Below, one piece after another: positions 26,323 through 34,568 of a DNA stretch of 64,000 nucleotides. The position numbers and the translations under genes are program-made. This DNA is from Mycobacterium numidiamassiliense (GTDB taxonomy: Bacteria > Actinomycetota > Actinomycetes > Mycobacteriales > Mycobacteriaceae), in contig NZ_FUEZ01000004.1 of NCBI RefSeq assembly GCF_900157365.1, positions 2,405,066-2,469,065 on the forward strand. The letters are read 5' to 3'. The notes under the pieces are model-generated. The model was not told the origin of the DNA, did no database searches, and saw only the letters and a program-made list of their open reading frames with translations. How positions within the stretch are numbered: position 1 is the first letter of the stretch; each line of letters begins with the position of its first letter.

Positions 26323-27504
26323 ATGGCCGTTCGCGAGGCGCCGGTGGACCTACCCGGCCTACAGCCGAGTCGCGGGCAACCGTTCGGCATCTACGTGCAT
26401 GTCCCGTTCTGCATCACTCGGTGCGGGTACTGCGATTTCAACACCTACACCCCGGCTGAGCTGGGCGGTGTCAATCCGGACGGGTGGCTGCAGGCACTAC
26501 ACACGGAGCTGCAGCTGGCCGCCGCACGGCTGGACGCACCGACGGTGAACACCGTGTTCGTCGGGGGAGGGACGCCGTCGCTGCTCGGTGGTGAGCGCCT
26601 GGCGACATTGCTGAACATGCTGCGCGAACACTTCGTGCTGGCGCCCGACGCCGAGATCACCACCGAAGCCAACCCCGAGTCGACCTGGCCGGAATTCTTC
26701 GACGCGATCCGTGCCGCCGGGTACACGCGGGTGTCCCTCGGCATGCAGTCGGTGGCGCCCCGGGTGCTGGCCACCCTGGACCGGGTCCACTCACCGGGCC
26801 GATCGGCGGCCGCCGCCCGCGAGGCGATGGCCGCGGGCTTCGAACACGTCAGCCTCGACCTGATCTATGGCACCCCAGGCGAATCCGACGACGACGTCGC
26901 GCGCTCCGTCGACGCGGCGCTGGACAGTGGTGTCGATCATGTGTCGGCCTATGCCCTCGTCGTCGAGGACGGCACCGCGCTGGCCCGCCGGGTTCGCCAA
27001 GGTGAGCTCAGCGCTCCCGATGACGATGTGCTGGCGCATCGTTACGAATTGCTCGACGCTCAGCTGTCCGGGGCCGGGATGACGTGGTACGAGGTGTCCA
27101 ACTGGTCGCGGCCGGGCGGTGAATGCCGGCACAACCTCGGCTATTGGGATGGCGGCCAGTGGTGGGGGGCTGGTCCGGGGGCGCACGGCTACGTCGGCAC
27201 CACGCGATGGTGGAATGTCAAGCACCCCAACACCTATGCGGAGATGTTGGCCCCTGGAACTCAAGCCACGCTGCCGGTGGCAGGTTTCGAGCAGCTGGAT
27301 GCCGACACCCTGCACACCGAAGACGTACTGCTGAAAATCCGCCTGCGCCAAGGGCTTCCGCTGACCAGCCTGGGCGAAGCCGAGCGCGAACGCGCCGAAA
27401 CCGTGGTCGCCGAGGGCTTGTTGGAGCCCGCCGGCGACAGGCTGGTCCTCACCGCGCGCGGACGGCTGCTGGCCGACGCGGTGGTGCGAACGCTGCTGGG
27501 ATGA
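26323..27504 (+). CDS. hemW: radical SAM heme chaperone HemW / HemN-like
   Basis: 393 residues. The radical-SAM cluster motif is CITRCGYC (CxxxCxxC, about 27-34), preceded by IYVHVPF; GGGTPSLL (about 84-91) and the GMQS and DLIYGTPG segments follow. The short CxxxCxxC form without the extra HemN cysteine region points to HemW, a heme-handling protein, rather than the oxygen-independent coproporphyrinogen oxidase the locus is often named after (Rv2388c hemN). It lies alone between sirA and an Sbt-type permease. Confidence 0.88.
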   Translation: MAVREAPVDLPGLQPSRGQPFGIYVHVPFCITRCGYCDFNTYTPAELGGVNPDGWLQALHTELQLAAARLDAPTVNTVFVGGGTPSLLGGERLATLLNMLREHFVLAPDAEITTEANPESTWPEFFDAIRAAGYTRVSLGMQSVAPRVLATLDRVHSPGRSAAAAREAMAAGFEHVSLDLIYGTPGESDDDVARSVDAALDSGVDHVSAYALVVEDGTALARRVRQGELSAPDDDVLAHRYELLDAQLSGAGMTWYEVSNWSRPGGECRHNLGYWDGGQWWGAGPGAHGYVGTTRWWNVKHPNTYAEMLAPGTQATLPVAGFEQLDADTLHTEDVLLKIRLRQGLPLTSLGEAERERAETVVAEGLLEPAGDRLVLTARGRLLADAVVRTLLG

Positions 27505-27516
27505 CGGCCTGGGGTG

Positions 27517-28755
27517 TCAGACGCCGAACCACCGCTCGAAAACCCGCGCAATCTCGATGTAGAGCGGGATTCCGATGGTGACGTTGTAGGAGAACGTCAG
27601 ACCCAACGATGCCGCCAGCGGTAGCGTCGGGCTCGCCTCGGGGATGGCCAGGCGCTGGACCGCGGGAACGGCGATGTAGGACGCCGCGCCGCAGAGAACC
27701 GCGAACAGCACGTAGGTCCCCGACTTGAAATCGGTGTGGGTCAGCGAGGCGTAGACGCAGGAGACGAAGATGCCAAGCGTCGCAAAGATATTCGGGGCGA
27801 TCAGCGCGAAGGCGATGAAGCCGGGGCCCGCTGTTCTCAGGTCGCGCAGCTTGCGCGATGCCGTCATGCCCATCTCCAGCAGGAACAGACACAGCACACC
27901 CTGGAATGCCATAACGAAGAACTTGTCGTCGTCGGCAACCACCTTCTGCCCCTGCAGACCACTGATCAGGCCGATGATGATGCCGCCGATCAGCAGCACC
28001 AGCCCAGGGTTGAGGAACACTTCCTGGAACAGCTCGCGGGAGAAGAGCGAGGGCTTCTTGCCGGCCTTGGCGATCGGCGGGCTGACGTCGAGTTCCTCAG
28101 TGCGCTCGCCCTTTTCCAGCGAAAGCTCGATTTCGTCTTCGACCGCCAGCGAGCGCTCGCCATCCAGGCTCCCGCCCTGCGGGGGTCGCGCGGCGGTGCC
28201 GGGGCCGACCCCGACCTTGACCGGCGTGTACCCGGGCTCGTCTTCCATGTTGCCGGCCGCGTCCATGCCCCGGTGCCGCAGGCGGGCGACCAGGTACAGC
28301 GCCACCAGGCAGCCGGGAATCTCCATGACGGCCAGCATGACGGGCATGTACGCGTTGAAGGCGATGCCGACGGCGGTCAGGACGGCCACACAGGTGGCGA
28401 ACGTGCCCGCCGAGTCCGACCCGTAGTAGCCGGCGACGGTGGCCTTGTCTATTCGTCGCAGCTTGGTCATCCAGCCCAACAGGAAGTAGGCGAAACCGCC
28501 GATCAGGAAGTTCAGCGCGAATCCCACCGCCATGAATCCGACGATGACCCCGATGCTGGATTGGCTGATCTTGGCCAGCTCTTCACCGCCGTGCCAGCCG
28601 ATAGCCAGCAACAGGTACATGGTCAGGCCCTGATAAATCACATAGGGAAACTCGAACCGCACCTTCAGGATTGGAATCAGGAACCCGAAGTAGAAGAACA
28701 ACAGCAGCGGTTTGAACAGGTTGTGCGTGAAGTTGTGCCAGAACTCCTGAAGCAT
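27517..28755 (-). CDS. Sbt_1-family (SbtA-like) putative sodium/bicarbonate permease
   Basis: 412 residues with about ten hydrophobic helices split by a ~90-residue acidic cytoplasmic loop (about 165-255, rich in Glu). Helices such as VAGYYGSDSAGTFATCVAVL (about 117-136) and the duplicated arrangement fit the SbtA bicarbonate-transporter family of cyanobacteria and other bacteria. The ATG at 28755 follows GAGAGG. Transport of bicarbonate is family knowledge; the real substrate here is untested, and the central loop may hold a regulator-binding site. It converges on hemW with 12 bases between stops. I do not recall a counterpart at this position in M. tuberculosis. Confidence 0.72.
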   Translation of the reverse strand: MLQEFWHNFTHNLFKPLLLFFYFGFLIPILKVRFEFPYVIYQGLTMYLLLAIGWHGGEELAKISQSSIGVIVGFMAVGFALNFLIGGFAYFLLGWMTKLRRIDKATVAGYYGSDSAGTFATCVAVLTAVGIAFNAYMPVMLAVMEIPGCLVALYLVARLRHRGMDAAGNMEDEPGYTPVKVGVGPGTAARPPQGGSLDGERSLAVEDEIELSLEKGERTEELDVSPPIAKAGKKPSLFSRELFQEVFLNPGLVLLIGGIIIGLISGLQGQKVVADDDKFFVMAFQGVLCLFLLEMGMTASRKLRDLRTAGPGFIAFALIAPNIFATLGIFVSCVYASLTHTDFKSGTYVLFAVLCGAASYIAVPAVQRLAIPEASPTLPLAASLGLTFSYNVTIGIPLYIEIARVFERWFGV

Positions 28756-29040
28756 TGGGGCCTCTCTCGGGTTCGCGATGTCGTTCCGGGGAGGCACCGT
28801 CCGCAAAGCGGGCAACCACGAACCATCCCGACGACCGAGGAAAACTTAGCCCCGGCGCTGTCGATCCGCCACTCAGTAAAAACGTAAAAACCCCAGGGCA
28901 GCACTGCTTCACAGGAACTTATGATCAACGCAAAAAGCCAGCTCAGGACGCCGTCTTCGGGCCCGTTTCAGGGCTTATGGGCGAATTTCGTTGGGAGTTT
29001 GCTGTGCATCTACTGTCAGATTATTGGACTTCCACGATTG
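28756..29040. other. intergenic region, relatively AT-rich
   Basis: 285 bases with no supported gene. The stretch around 28880-28960 (CAGTAAAAACGTAAAAACCC and following) has lower GC than the surroundings and is the likely promoter region for the SbtA-like gene on the minus strand. I see no hairpin or known operator. Confidence 0.4.
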
Positions 29041-29244
29041 CTAGGAAATTAGCGAGGGCCTGACGCCGGCACCGCGTTTGCGATGCGTCACCGAGAGCCA
29101 GGCCGACGGCGAATAATGCGTGGTTATTTCCTCGAAGCCGTCGACCCGGGAAACCGAAAGGATGCCGGTTTCTTGGCTAATTTCGAGTTCGTCGCCGTCG
29201 GATCCCTGAACCTCTTCGCCGTTCGCGAGTCGGATGACGAACAT
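29041..29244 (-). CDS. 67-aa conserved-type hypothetical protein
   Basis: MFVIRLANGEEVQGSDGDELEI begins a small, soluble, acidic beta-rich protein with a GILSVSRVDGFEE strand pair and a basic tail. GAGAGG six bases before the ATG at 29244 supports translation. Function is unknown. It sits alone between the SbtA-like gene and mbtI. Confidence 0.65.
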   Translation of the reverse strand: MFVIRLANGEEVQGSDGDELEISQETGILSVSRVDGFEEITTHYSPSAWLSVTHRKRGAGVRPSLIS

Positions 29245-29650
29245 GGGGTTCCTCTCGGATCCGTGGGCTTTCTATTGGCGGTCCGGAGTTAGCTGAGAGG
29301 CTCACAGCGACCGCATTAAAGTTGTGTTAAGCATTTCTGCCCCGCGCGCGTCAAGCGCACCTATGCACACCCGCTGCCCCTTGGGCGCAAAGATTCCGTA
29401 AAAAAATCCCCAAGCCAGCAAACCAACGATGGTACGCAGATTCTGGTTACGGTAATCGGTCGCTCGGTCATCCGTAAGTGGGCGAACGGAAACATTCTCG
29501 GTATTTCAGGGTGGGCGACGCGACGACAGGCCGACCAGACAGTAGTGCTAGGGCTAACACCTGCGGGAACGTTACGTGGTACTGGTGTGCAGACCCTGAA
29601 GATAGCGCGGATGCGCCGGTTGGCGCTTTACGTCCGGGCGAGATTTTATC
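29245..29650. other. intergenic stretch upstream of mbtI
   Basis: About 400 bases without a convincing gene. It contains AT-rich patches (TTAAAGTTGTGTTAAGC near 29315-29332; TAAAAAAATCCCC near 29398-29410) that suit promoters for the 67-aa gene or an unlisted transcript. A frame starting at GTG 29478 runs into the hexamer repeat but lacks coding character. Confidence 0.4.
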
Positions 29651-29722
29651 GCCCACGCCCACGCCCACGCCCACGCCCACGCCCACGCCCACGCCCACGC
29701 CCACGCCCACGCCCACGCCCAC
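29651..29722. repeat. perfect 12-copy tandem repeat of GCCCAC
   Basis: Twelve uninterrupted copies of the six-base unit GCCCAC (72 bases) lie 88-160 bases upstream of the mbtI start. In frame it would encode Pro-Thr, Arg-Pro or Val-Gly repeats, but the flanking sequence does not look coding. Perfect short repeats of this kind slip during replication, so copy number is likely to vary between isolates. Confidence 0.95.
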
Positions 29723-29785
29723 GGCCGGGCTGGGACGATTCCACGGTCGCATTGCGCTCGCCGGGAGGGGTTGGCGCGGAGTTTC

Positions 29786-29804
29786 ATAGGTTAGGCTACA
29801 TTTA
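29786..29804 (+). promoter_or_regulatory. IdeR-like iron box overlapping the mbtI promoter
   Basis: ATAGGTTAGGCTACATTTA matches the 19-base IdeR consensus TTAGGTTAGSCTAACCTAA at 14 positions, with a complete left half and core. It overlaps TACATT (29797-29802), a plausible -10 hexamer ending eight bases before the GTG of mbtI. Fe2+-IdeR binding here would block mbtI transcription when iron is plentiful. Confidence 0.75.
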
Positions 29805-29810
29805 CTAGCT

Positions 29811-31160
29811 GTGACCGACGTCAGCGTTGCGACAAGTTCCCCCGGCATGGTGTCTCGACCGATTCCCGTTCCCGCCCACATCGATCCTGCCGACTTGGCG
29901 GCCGAGCTGGCCACAGTGCTGCCGGAGCGGGCGGACGATGAATATCTGCTCTACGAGCACGACGGCCAATGGGTACTGGCCAGCGGCGTGCAGGCGATGG
30001 TCGAGCTGGACAGCGACGAATTACGGGTCACCAGCGACGGCGTGACCCGGCGACAGCAATGGTCCGGACGCCCGGGACCGGTGCTGGGCGAGGCGGTCGA
30101 TCGGCTGTTGCTCGAGACCGATCAGGCCTTCGGCTGGATCGCGTTCGAATTCGGCATCTACCGCTACGGGCTGCAGCAGCGGTTGGCGCCCCAGACCCCG
30201 CTGGCTCGAATCTTCGCGCCCCGCAACCGGATCGTCGTCAGTCACGAGGATGTTTCGTTCTTCGGCGAGTCGGTCGGCCACCGCGAGGCGGTACTCGAAT
30301 TACTCCACAGAGGCGTGCCCGACGTGCCCGACGCGCGAGAGATCGGTGTCACCGACGACGCGTCGGGCTATCGCCACCGAGTGGCGGCGGCGGTGGCCGA
30401 GATCGCCGCGGGCCGCTACCGGAAAGTAATCCTGTCCCGCAGCGTGGAAGTGCCTTTCGCCCTTGACTTTCCTGCGACCTACCGGCTGGGGCGTCGCAAC
30501 AACACCCCGGTGCGGTCGTTCTTGTTGCGGCTGGGCGGAATTCGGGCCGTCGGCTACAGCCCCGAGCTTGTCGCCGCGGTCCGCGATGGTGAGGTCGTCA
30601 CCGAGCCGCTGGCTGGTACCCGCGCGTTCGGTCGTGGCGCGAAGAATGACCGGCAGGCTCGCGACGACCTGGAGTCGAATTCGAAAGAGATTGTCGAGCA
30701 TGCGATTTCGGTGCGCAGTTCGCTGCAGGAGATCGGTGAGGTCGCTGAGGAAGGAACGGCGGTGGTCACCGATTTCATGACGGTGCGCGAGCGGGGGAGT
30801 GTGCAGCACCTCGGCTCCACCATCAGCGCCCGGCTGGATTCGTCGAGCGATCGGATGGATGCCCTGGAAGTGTTGTTTCCCGCGGTCACCGCGTCCGGCA
30901 TTCCGAAAGACACCGGAGTCGACGCCATCCTTCGTCTCGACGAAGTTCCGCGGGGACTGTATTCCGGTGCGGTGGTGATGCTTTCGGCAGACGGCGGGTT
31001 GGATGCAGCGCTGACGCTGCGGGCGGCCTACGAATCCGACGGCAAGACGTGGCTGCGGGCCGGCGCCGGCATCATCGCGGAATCGAATCCCGAACGTGAA
31101 TTCGAGGAGACGTGCGAGAAGCTGTCCACGCTGGCGCCGTATCTGGTTGAGCGCCAGTAG
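29811..31160 (+). CDS. mbtI: salicylate synthase (isochorismate synthase/isochorismate-pyruvate lyase)
   Basis: 449 residues of the chorismate-utilising (MST) fold. Key segments: RKVILSRSVEVPF (about 203-215), the Glu motif DLESNSKEIVEHAI (about 286-299), RERGSVQHLGSTI (about 323-335, His) and GIPKDTGVDAILRLDE plus RGLYSGAV (about 364-392). It converts chorismate to salicylate, the first mycobactin precursor. The GTG at 29811 is the start; no ribosome-binding sequence precedes it and a -10-like hexamer ends eight bases upstream, so the mRNA may be leaderless. An IdeR-like box overlaps this promoter. It converges on a MerR gene three bases downstream. Confidence 0.96.
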   Translation: MTDVSVATSSPGMVSRPIPVPAHIDPADLAAELATVLPERADDEYLLYEHDGQWVLASGVQAMVELDSDELRVTSDGVTRRQQWSGRPGPVLGEAVDRLLLETDQAFGWIAFEFGIYRYGLQQRLAPQTPLARIFAPRNRIVVSHEDVSFFGESVGHREAVLELLHRGVPDVPDAREIGVTDDASGYRHRVAAAVAEIAAGRYRKVILSRSVEVPFALDFPATYRLGRRNNTPVRSFLLRLGGIRAVGYSPELVAAVRDGEVVTEPLAGTRAFGRGAKNDRQARDDLESNSKEIVEHAISVRSSLQEIGEVAEEGTAVVTDFMTVRERGSVQHLGSTISARLDSSSDRMDALEVLFPAVTASGIPKDTGVDAILRLDEVPRGLYSGAVVMLSADGGLDAALTLRAAYESDGKTWLRAGAGIIAESNPEREFEETCEKLSTLAPYLVERQ

Positions 31161-31163
31161 TTC

Positions 31164-32108
31164 TCAGTTGGCCTTGTGCCGGCGCGCGGAGAGTTCGTCG
31201 GGCACCGCGTCGGATGACCGCTCGAGGTAGTCGGCGAGGATACGGCTGACCAAGGACTCGATGTTCGATTCGATCGACGACGCGAGGGTTGCCGCGACGG
31301 TCGCCACCGCCTGAGTGCGGAACCGAACCAGAATGGTGAGCAGCTCGGCGATCTCGGAATCCGCGGGCAGAGGCTGGCCCGGCTTGATCCTGTCCATAAC
31401 GTGTTCGGCTCCGGCGCGGACCAGCATGTCGCTGATCTTGTCGATCTCGGGGACGATCTGCTCATGCAGGTCGACGAGCTTGTCCAATTCGACGCCGTAG
31501 CCCCGGATCTCGTTGAACGCCTCGATCAGTTTGGGCCGGGTCACTGTGGCCTGATCGCCGTCGACCCGGATCACCTGCAGTCCGACCAGCCGCTCGAATG
31601 CGCGTGGATCGTCGACCAGCCGCTGGGCGTCGACGAGCGGGATGGTCTCCGGCTTCTCGGTGGTCCAGGTGCCCACGATGGCGGTCTCCAGGCCCAAGAC
31701 ATCGCCGAGGTTCTTGCCGTCCTCCCACGCGCTGAGCATTTCCCGCACATGTGCGATGTTGTAACCGCGGTCGAGCATCGACGTGATCAGTCGCAGCCGG
31801 GTCAGGTGTGTGTCGTTGAACAAGGCGATGCGGCCTACCCGCAGGGGCGGTGGGAGCAGCCCGCGGTCGCGGTACACCCGGATATTGCGGGTGGTGGTGC
31901 CGGCCAGCCGGGCCAGGTCGTCGATGCGGTACTCCCCGGACGCCGCGGCGTCGTGCGGGTGGCGCGTGGCCGCGTCGAAAAGCTGCGACACCGCGGTCTC
32001 GATGAAGTCGCGCGATTGGCGGCGAACCCGCTTGGGAGCCCTTCGCACGTTGTACAGGACGCTGGCGATCGTGCCGGGTTCGGGTCGGGGCGGTCGGTCG
32101 TATGCCAT
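31164..32108 (-). CDS. MerR-family transcriptional regulator
   Basis: 314 residues, long for the family. After a ~55-residue basic N-terminus comes the MerR winged helix: YRIDDLARLAGTTTRNIRVYRDRGLLPPP (split about 60-88), then FNDTHLTRLRLITSMLDRGYNI. The C-terminal ~180 residues are helical and presumably sense a ligand. It is the last gene of a minus-strand operon 14 bases after the monooxygenase gene, so it probably controls that operon. Its stop lies three bases from that of mbtI. No metal-binding cysteine pattern of the metal-sensing MerR type is seen. Confidence 0.85.
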   Translation of the reverse strand: MAYDRPPRPEPGTIASVLYNVRRAPKRVRRQSRDFIETAVSQLFDAATRHPHDAAASGEYRIDDLARLAGTTTRNIRVYRDRGLLPPPLRVGRIALFNDTHLTRLRLITSMLDRGYNIAHVREMLSAWEDGKNLGDVLGLETAIVGTWTTEKPETIPLVDAQRLVDDPRAFERLVGLQVIRVDGDQATVTRPKLIEAFNEIRGYGVELDKLVDLHEQIVPEIDKISDMLVRAGAEHVMDRIKPGQPLPADSEIAELLTILVRFRTQAVATVAATLASSIESNIESLVSRILADYLERSSDAVPDELSARRHKAN

Positions 32109-32122
32109 CTCAGTGGGTCACC

Positions 32123-33625
32123 TTAGGCGGTGGAAGTGACGCGCGAGCTGGCCCGGTGCGCCACCGCCTGGTAGTCCGCGTGGCGAAAGTCGCTCATCTG
32201 GCGAAGATACTGCGTCGCAAAGCCCGGGTACATCGAGCCGTTGAACCCGTCCTTGGTGAGATACCAACTGCGGCAACCCGACATCCACGTCGTCTTGGTG
32301 AGCCGGCGCTGGATGTCCGCGTTGTGGCGCAGCTGGACGTCTTCGCGCACATCGAGATAGCGCAGGTCGTCGTCGAGGATGGTGCGGATACCGCGCACCG
32401 CGTAATCGAGCTGGCCTTCGATGTAGACCAGCAGCGAGTTATGGCCCGGCCCGGAGTTGGGGCCGGTCATGAAGAACAGATTCGGGTAGCCGTGGGCGTT
32501 GATGCTCTTGTAAGCCTGTGCGCCGTCGGCCCATTCGGCGGCCAGCGACCGGCCGCCGAGGCCGGTGATACCGAACGGCGGCCCGGTCAGGTGGACGTCG
32601 TAACCGGTGGCGAAAACGATGCAATCGAGGTGATGTTCGACACCGTCGCTGGTGCGGATGCCGACCGGGCTCAGCGTCGCGATCGGCCAGCCGATCAGTT
32701 TGCAGTTGTCGCGCTGCAGCGCCGGGTAGTAGTCGCTGGAGACCAGCATCCGCTTGCAGCCGGGTGCGAAGTCGGGGGTCAGCTGCCGGCGCAACCAGGG
32801 GTCTTTGACCTGGGCGCGTAGATGGGCCTGGCCCAGTCGCGCCACCAGCGAGGTGAGCGGGGTGTCCCACACCAGCGCCGTGGCGCTGGCTTCGTGGCCC
32901 CAGAACAACGCTTGGCGGGCAAGTTGTTGGATGGCAGGAACTTTGGCGAACAAGGCCTGCACCGCCGACGGGGTCGCCATGTCCAGGCGAGGCAGCACCC
33001 AGCCGGGGGTGCGCTGGAACACCTTGACGAATCCGGCCCGCTTGACCAGTTCGGGAATGATCTGGATGGCGCTGGCGCCGGTACCGATGACGGCGACCTT
33101 TTTATCCGTGAAGTCGTAGTCGTGATCCCAGCGGGCACTGTGGATCTTGTGTCCGGAGTAGCTGTCCAGCCCGCGGATGCCGGGGAAACTGACATCCGAC
33201 AGCGGGCCGGACGCCAGGACGACGGTGCGGGCCCGAAAGCGCTTGCGGTTCTTGGTCTTGGCCGTCCACACACCGGCGTCCTCGTCGAAGGTCAGGTCGC
33301 TGACCTCGTGGCTGAACCGGATGTGACGACGGATGTCGAACTTGGTCGCCATGTCCTCGAGGTGGCGGCAGATCTCCGGGGCGGGCGAGTAGGTCCGCGA
33401 CCATGTCGGGTTCTTCACGAACGAGTACGAGTACAGCAGCGACGGCACGTCGCAGCTGGCACCCGGATAGGTGGTGTCCCGCCAGGTTCCGCCGACCCGG
33501 TCGGCGCGCTCCAGGATGGCGACGTCGTCAATCCCGGCGTCTGCCAGCCGAATTGCGGTACCGAGTCCGGTGAAGCCGGCTCCGATGATCAGTGTCGCGT
33601 AGGTGTGCTCGGGTGCCACGGTCAC
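32123..33625 (-). CDS. Baeyer-Villiger-type flavin monooxygenase
   Basis: 500 residues. FAD-binding GAGFTGLG (about 15-22); GGTWRDTTYPGASCD (about 45-59); the Baeyer-Villiger fingerprint YSGHKIHSARWD (about 152-163), which fits FxGxxxHxxxW; then NADPH-binding VIGTGASAIQI (about 174-184). The reaction would be NADPH- and O2-dependent oxygen insertion next to a ketone, or S/N oxygenation. GTG at 33625 overlaps the stop of the diiron gene (GTGA), so the long upstream frame is not used. It shares an operon with an SDR that could form the ketone substrate. Confidence 0.9.
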   Translation of the reverse strand: MTVAPEHTYATLIIGAGFTGLGTAIRLADAGIDDVAILERADRVGGTWRDTTYPGASCDVPSLLYSYSFVKNPTWSRTYSPAPEICRHLEDMATKFDIRRHIRFSHEVSDLTFDEDAGVWTAKTKNRKRFRARTVVLASGPLSDVSFPGIRGLDSYSGHKIHSARWDHDYDFTDKKVAVIGTGASAIQIIPELVKRAGFVKVFQRTPGWVLPRLDMATPSAVQALFAKVPAIQQLARQALFWGHEASATALVWDTPLTSLVARLGQAHLRAQVKDPWLRRQLTPDFAPGCKRMLVSSDYYPALQRDNCKLIGWPIATLSPVGIRTSDGVEHHLDCIVFATGYDVHLTGPPFGITGLGGRSLAAEWADGAQAYKSINAHGYPNLFFMTGPNSGPGHNSLLVYIEGQLDYAVRGIRTILDDDLRYLDVREDVQLRHNADIQRRLTKTTWMSGCRSWYLTKDGFNGSMYPGFATQYLRQMSDFRHADYQAVAHRASSRVTSTA

Positions 33626-34542
33626 GCCGCCGGGTTGTGGGTGAGTTCTTTGGACCAGGCTGGCATCGGCCTCAGCAGCGCCTTGGGATAGAAATCCGAC
33701 AGCCACACCATGGAATTGGCCAGCAACTGATAGGGGTGCCGCGGGTTGACCACCCACCCGCCATGTCGCCTCAGCAGCTTGTATGCGGGCACCCGCGGGG
33801 TGCGCTCGCCACGTTCGCCCAGTTGCTGGAACCGTTTGACCGCGTTGTACAGCCGCTCGGCGTCCATGCCCATGCCGGCCATCTCGTTGCGGATGCGGTT
33901 GAGCAGCGGCACGTACATGAGGGCCCCGAGGATCAGGCCCGGAGTTGCCAAGCGGCCGACGAATTCGATGGCCAGTCGACGGGCGGATGCGTTGCCGATC
34001 ATTTCAAGGACCTCGAAATCGACGGCGATGTGCCGTGATTCGTCGTTGTTGATCTTCTCGAACACCTGATGGCAGACCGGGTCCTGGACGCTGTCGAGCA
34101 GGAATTTCAGCAGCGCACCGTCGAGGGCGACCTCGAGCATCGGAATCACGGTGCCCAGCACCGACAACGGCATGTCGTCGGAGTAGGCGTCCAGCCATTC
34201 GATCGCCAAGCGGATGTTGACGTTGGGTTTGGGCACCTCGCCCTCTTCGAGCATGCCCCAGCGCTTCATCAGGGCCAGTTCCGCGTTGGCGTGGCGCTGC
34301 TCCTCGGCATGGAAATACCGGTAGATCTCCGCGATGGTCGGGTCGGGTGCCTTCTTGGCGAGCGCCGCGAAGCCGCGGGCGCCGATGTTCTCGATCCAGC
34401 AGAGGTCGGTCATGAACGCCTTGAGCTTCGGACGGAACTCGGGCCGGATGGTTTCGGCGCCCGGTGCCTCCCAATCGATATCGGCCAGCGCCCACTGACG
34501 ATCCTGGATCTTGGCGAGCATGGCTTCCATGTCGATGGCCAC
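33622..34542 (-). CDS. ferritin-like diiron-carboxylate protein, predicted oxygenase/hydrolase
   Basis: 306 residues. Counting from the ATG, the full diiron ligand set of a four-helix bundle is present: Glu51, Glu81-x-x-His84 (in HAEEQRH), Glu137 and Glu168-x-x-His171 (in NDESRH). Proteins of this type in actinobacteria are often named metal-dependent hydrolase (the PF10118-type family); the ligand spacing also resembles diiron oxygenases such as AurF. The true reaction is unknown. It lies between an SDR (26 bases upstream) and a Baeyer-Villiger-type monooxygenase (overlapping), so it probably acts on the same lipid or ketone substrate. Confidence 0.75.
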   Translation of the reverse strand: MAIDMEAMLAKIQDRQWALADIDWEAPGAETIRPEFRPKLKAFMTDLCWIENIGARGFAALAKKAPDPTIAEIYRYFHAEEQRHANAELALMKRWGMLEEGEVPKPNVNIRLAIEWLDAYSDDMPLSVLGTVIPMLEVALDGALLKFLLDSVQDPVCHQVFEKINNDESRHIAVDFEVLEMIGNASARRLAIEFVGRLATPGLILGALMYVPLLNRIRNEMAGMGMDAERLYNAVKRFQQLGERGERTPRVPAYKLLRRHGGWVVNPRHPYQLLANSMVWLSDFYPKALLRPMPAWSKELTHNPAA

Positions 34543-34568
34543 CAGCAGCTCCCTATCTTTCGGGGTTA

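Noticed and set aside
29651..29722. GCCCAC repeats considered as a CRISPR array or replication iterons
   Set aside because: The units are six bases and contiguous without spacers, and no cas or replication gene is near.
29478..29789. 103-codon plus-strand frame with a Pro-Thr repeat tail
   Set aside because: Its repeat part is only the GCCCAC array, the flanks show no family-like sequence or ribosome-binding signal, and the other five frames through the array are equally open; the array is better called as a non-coding repeat.
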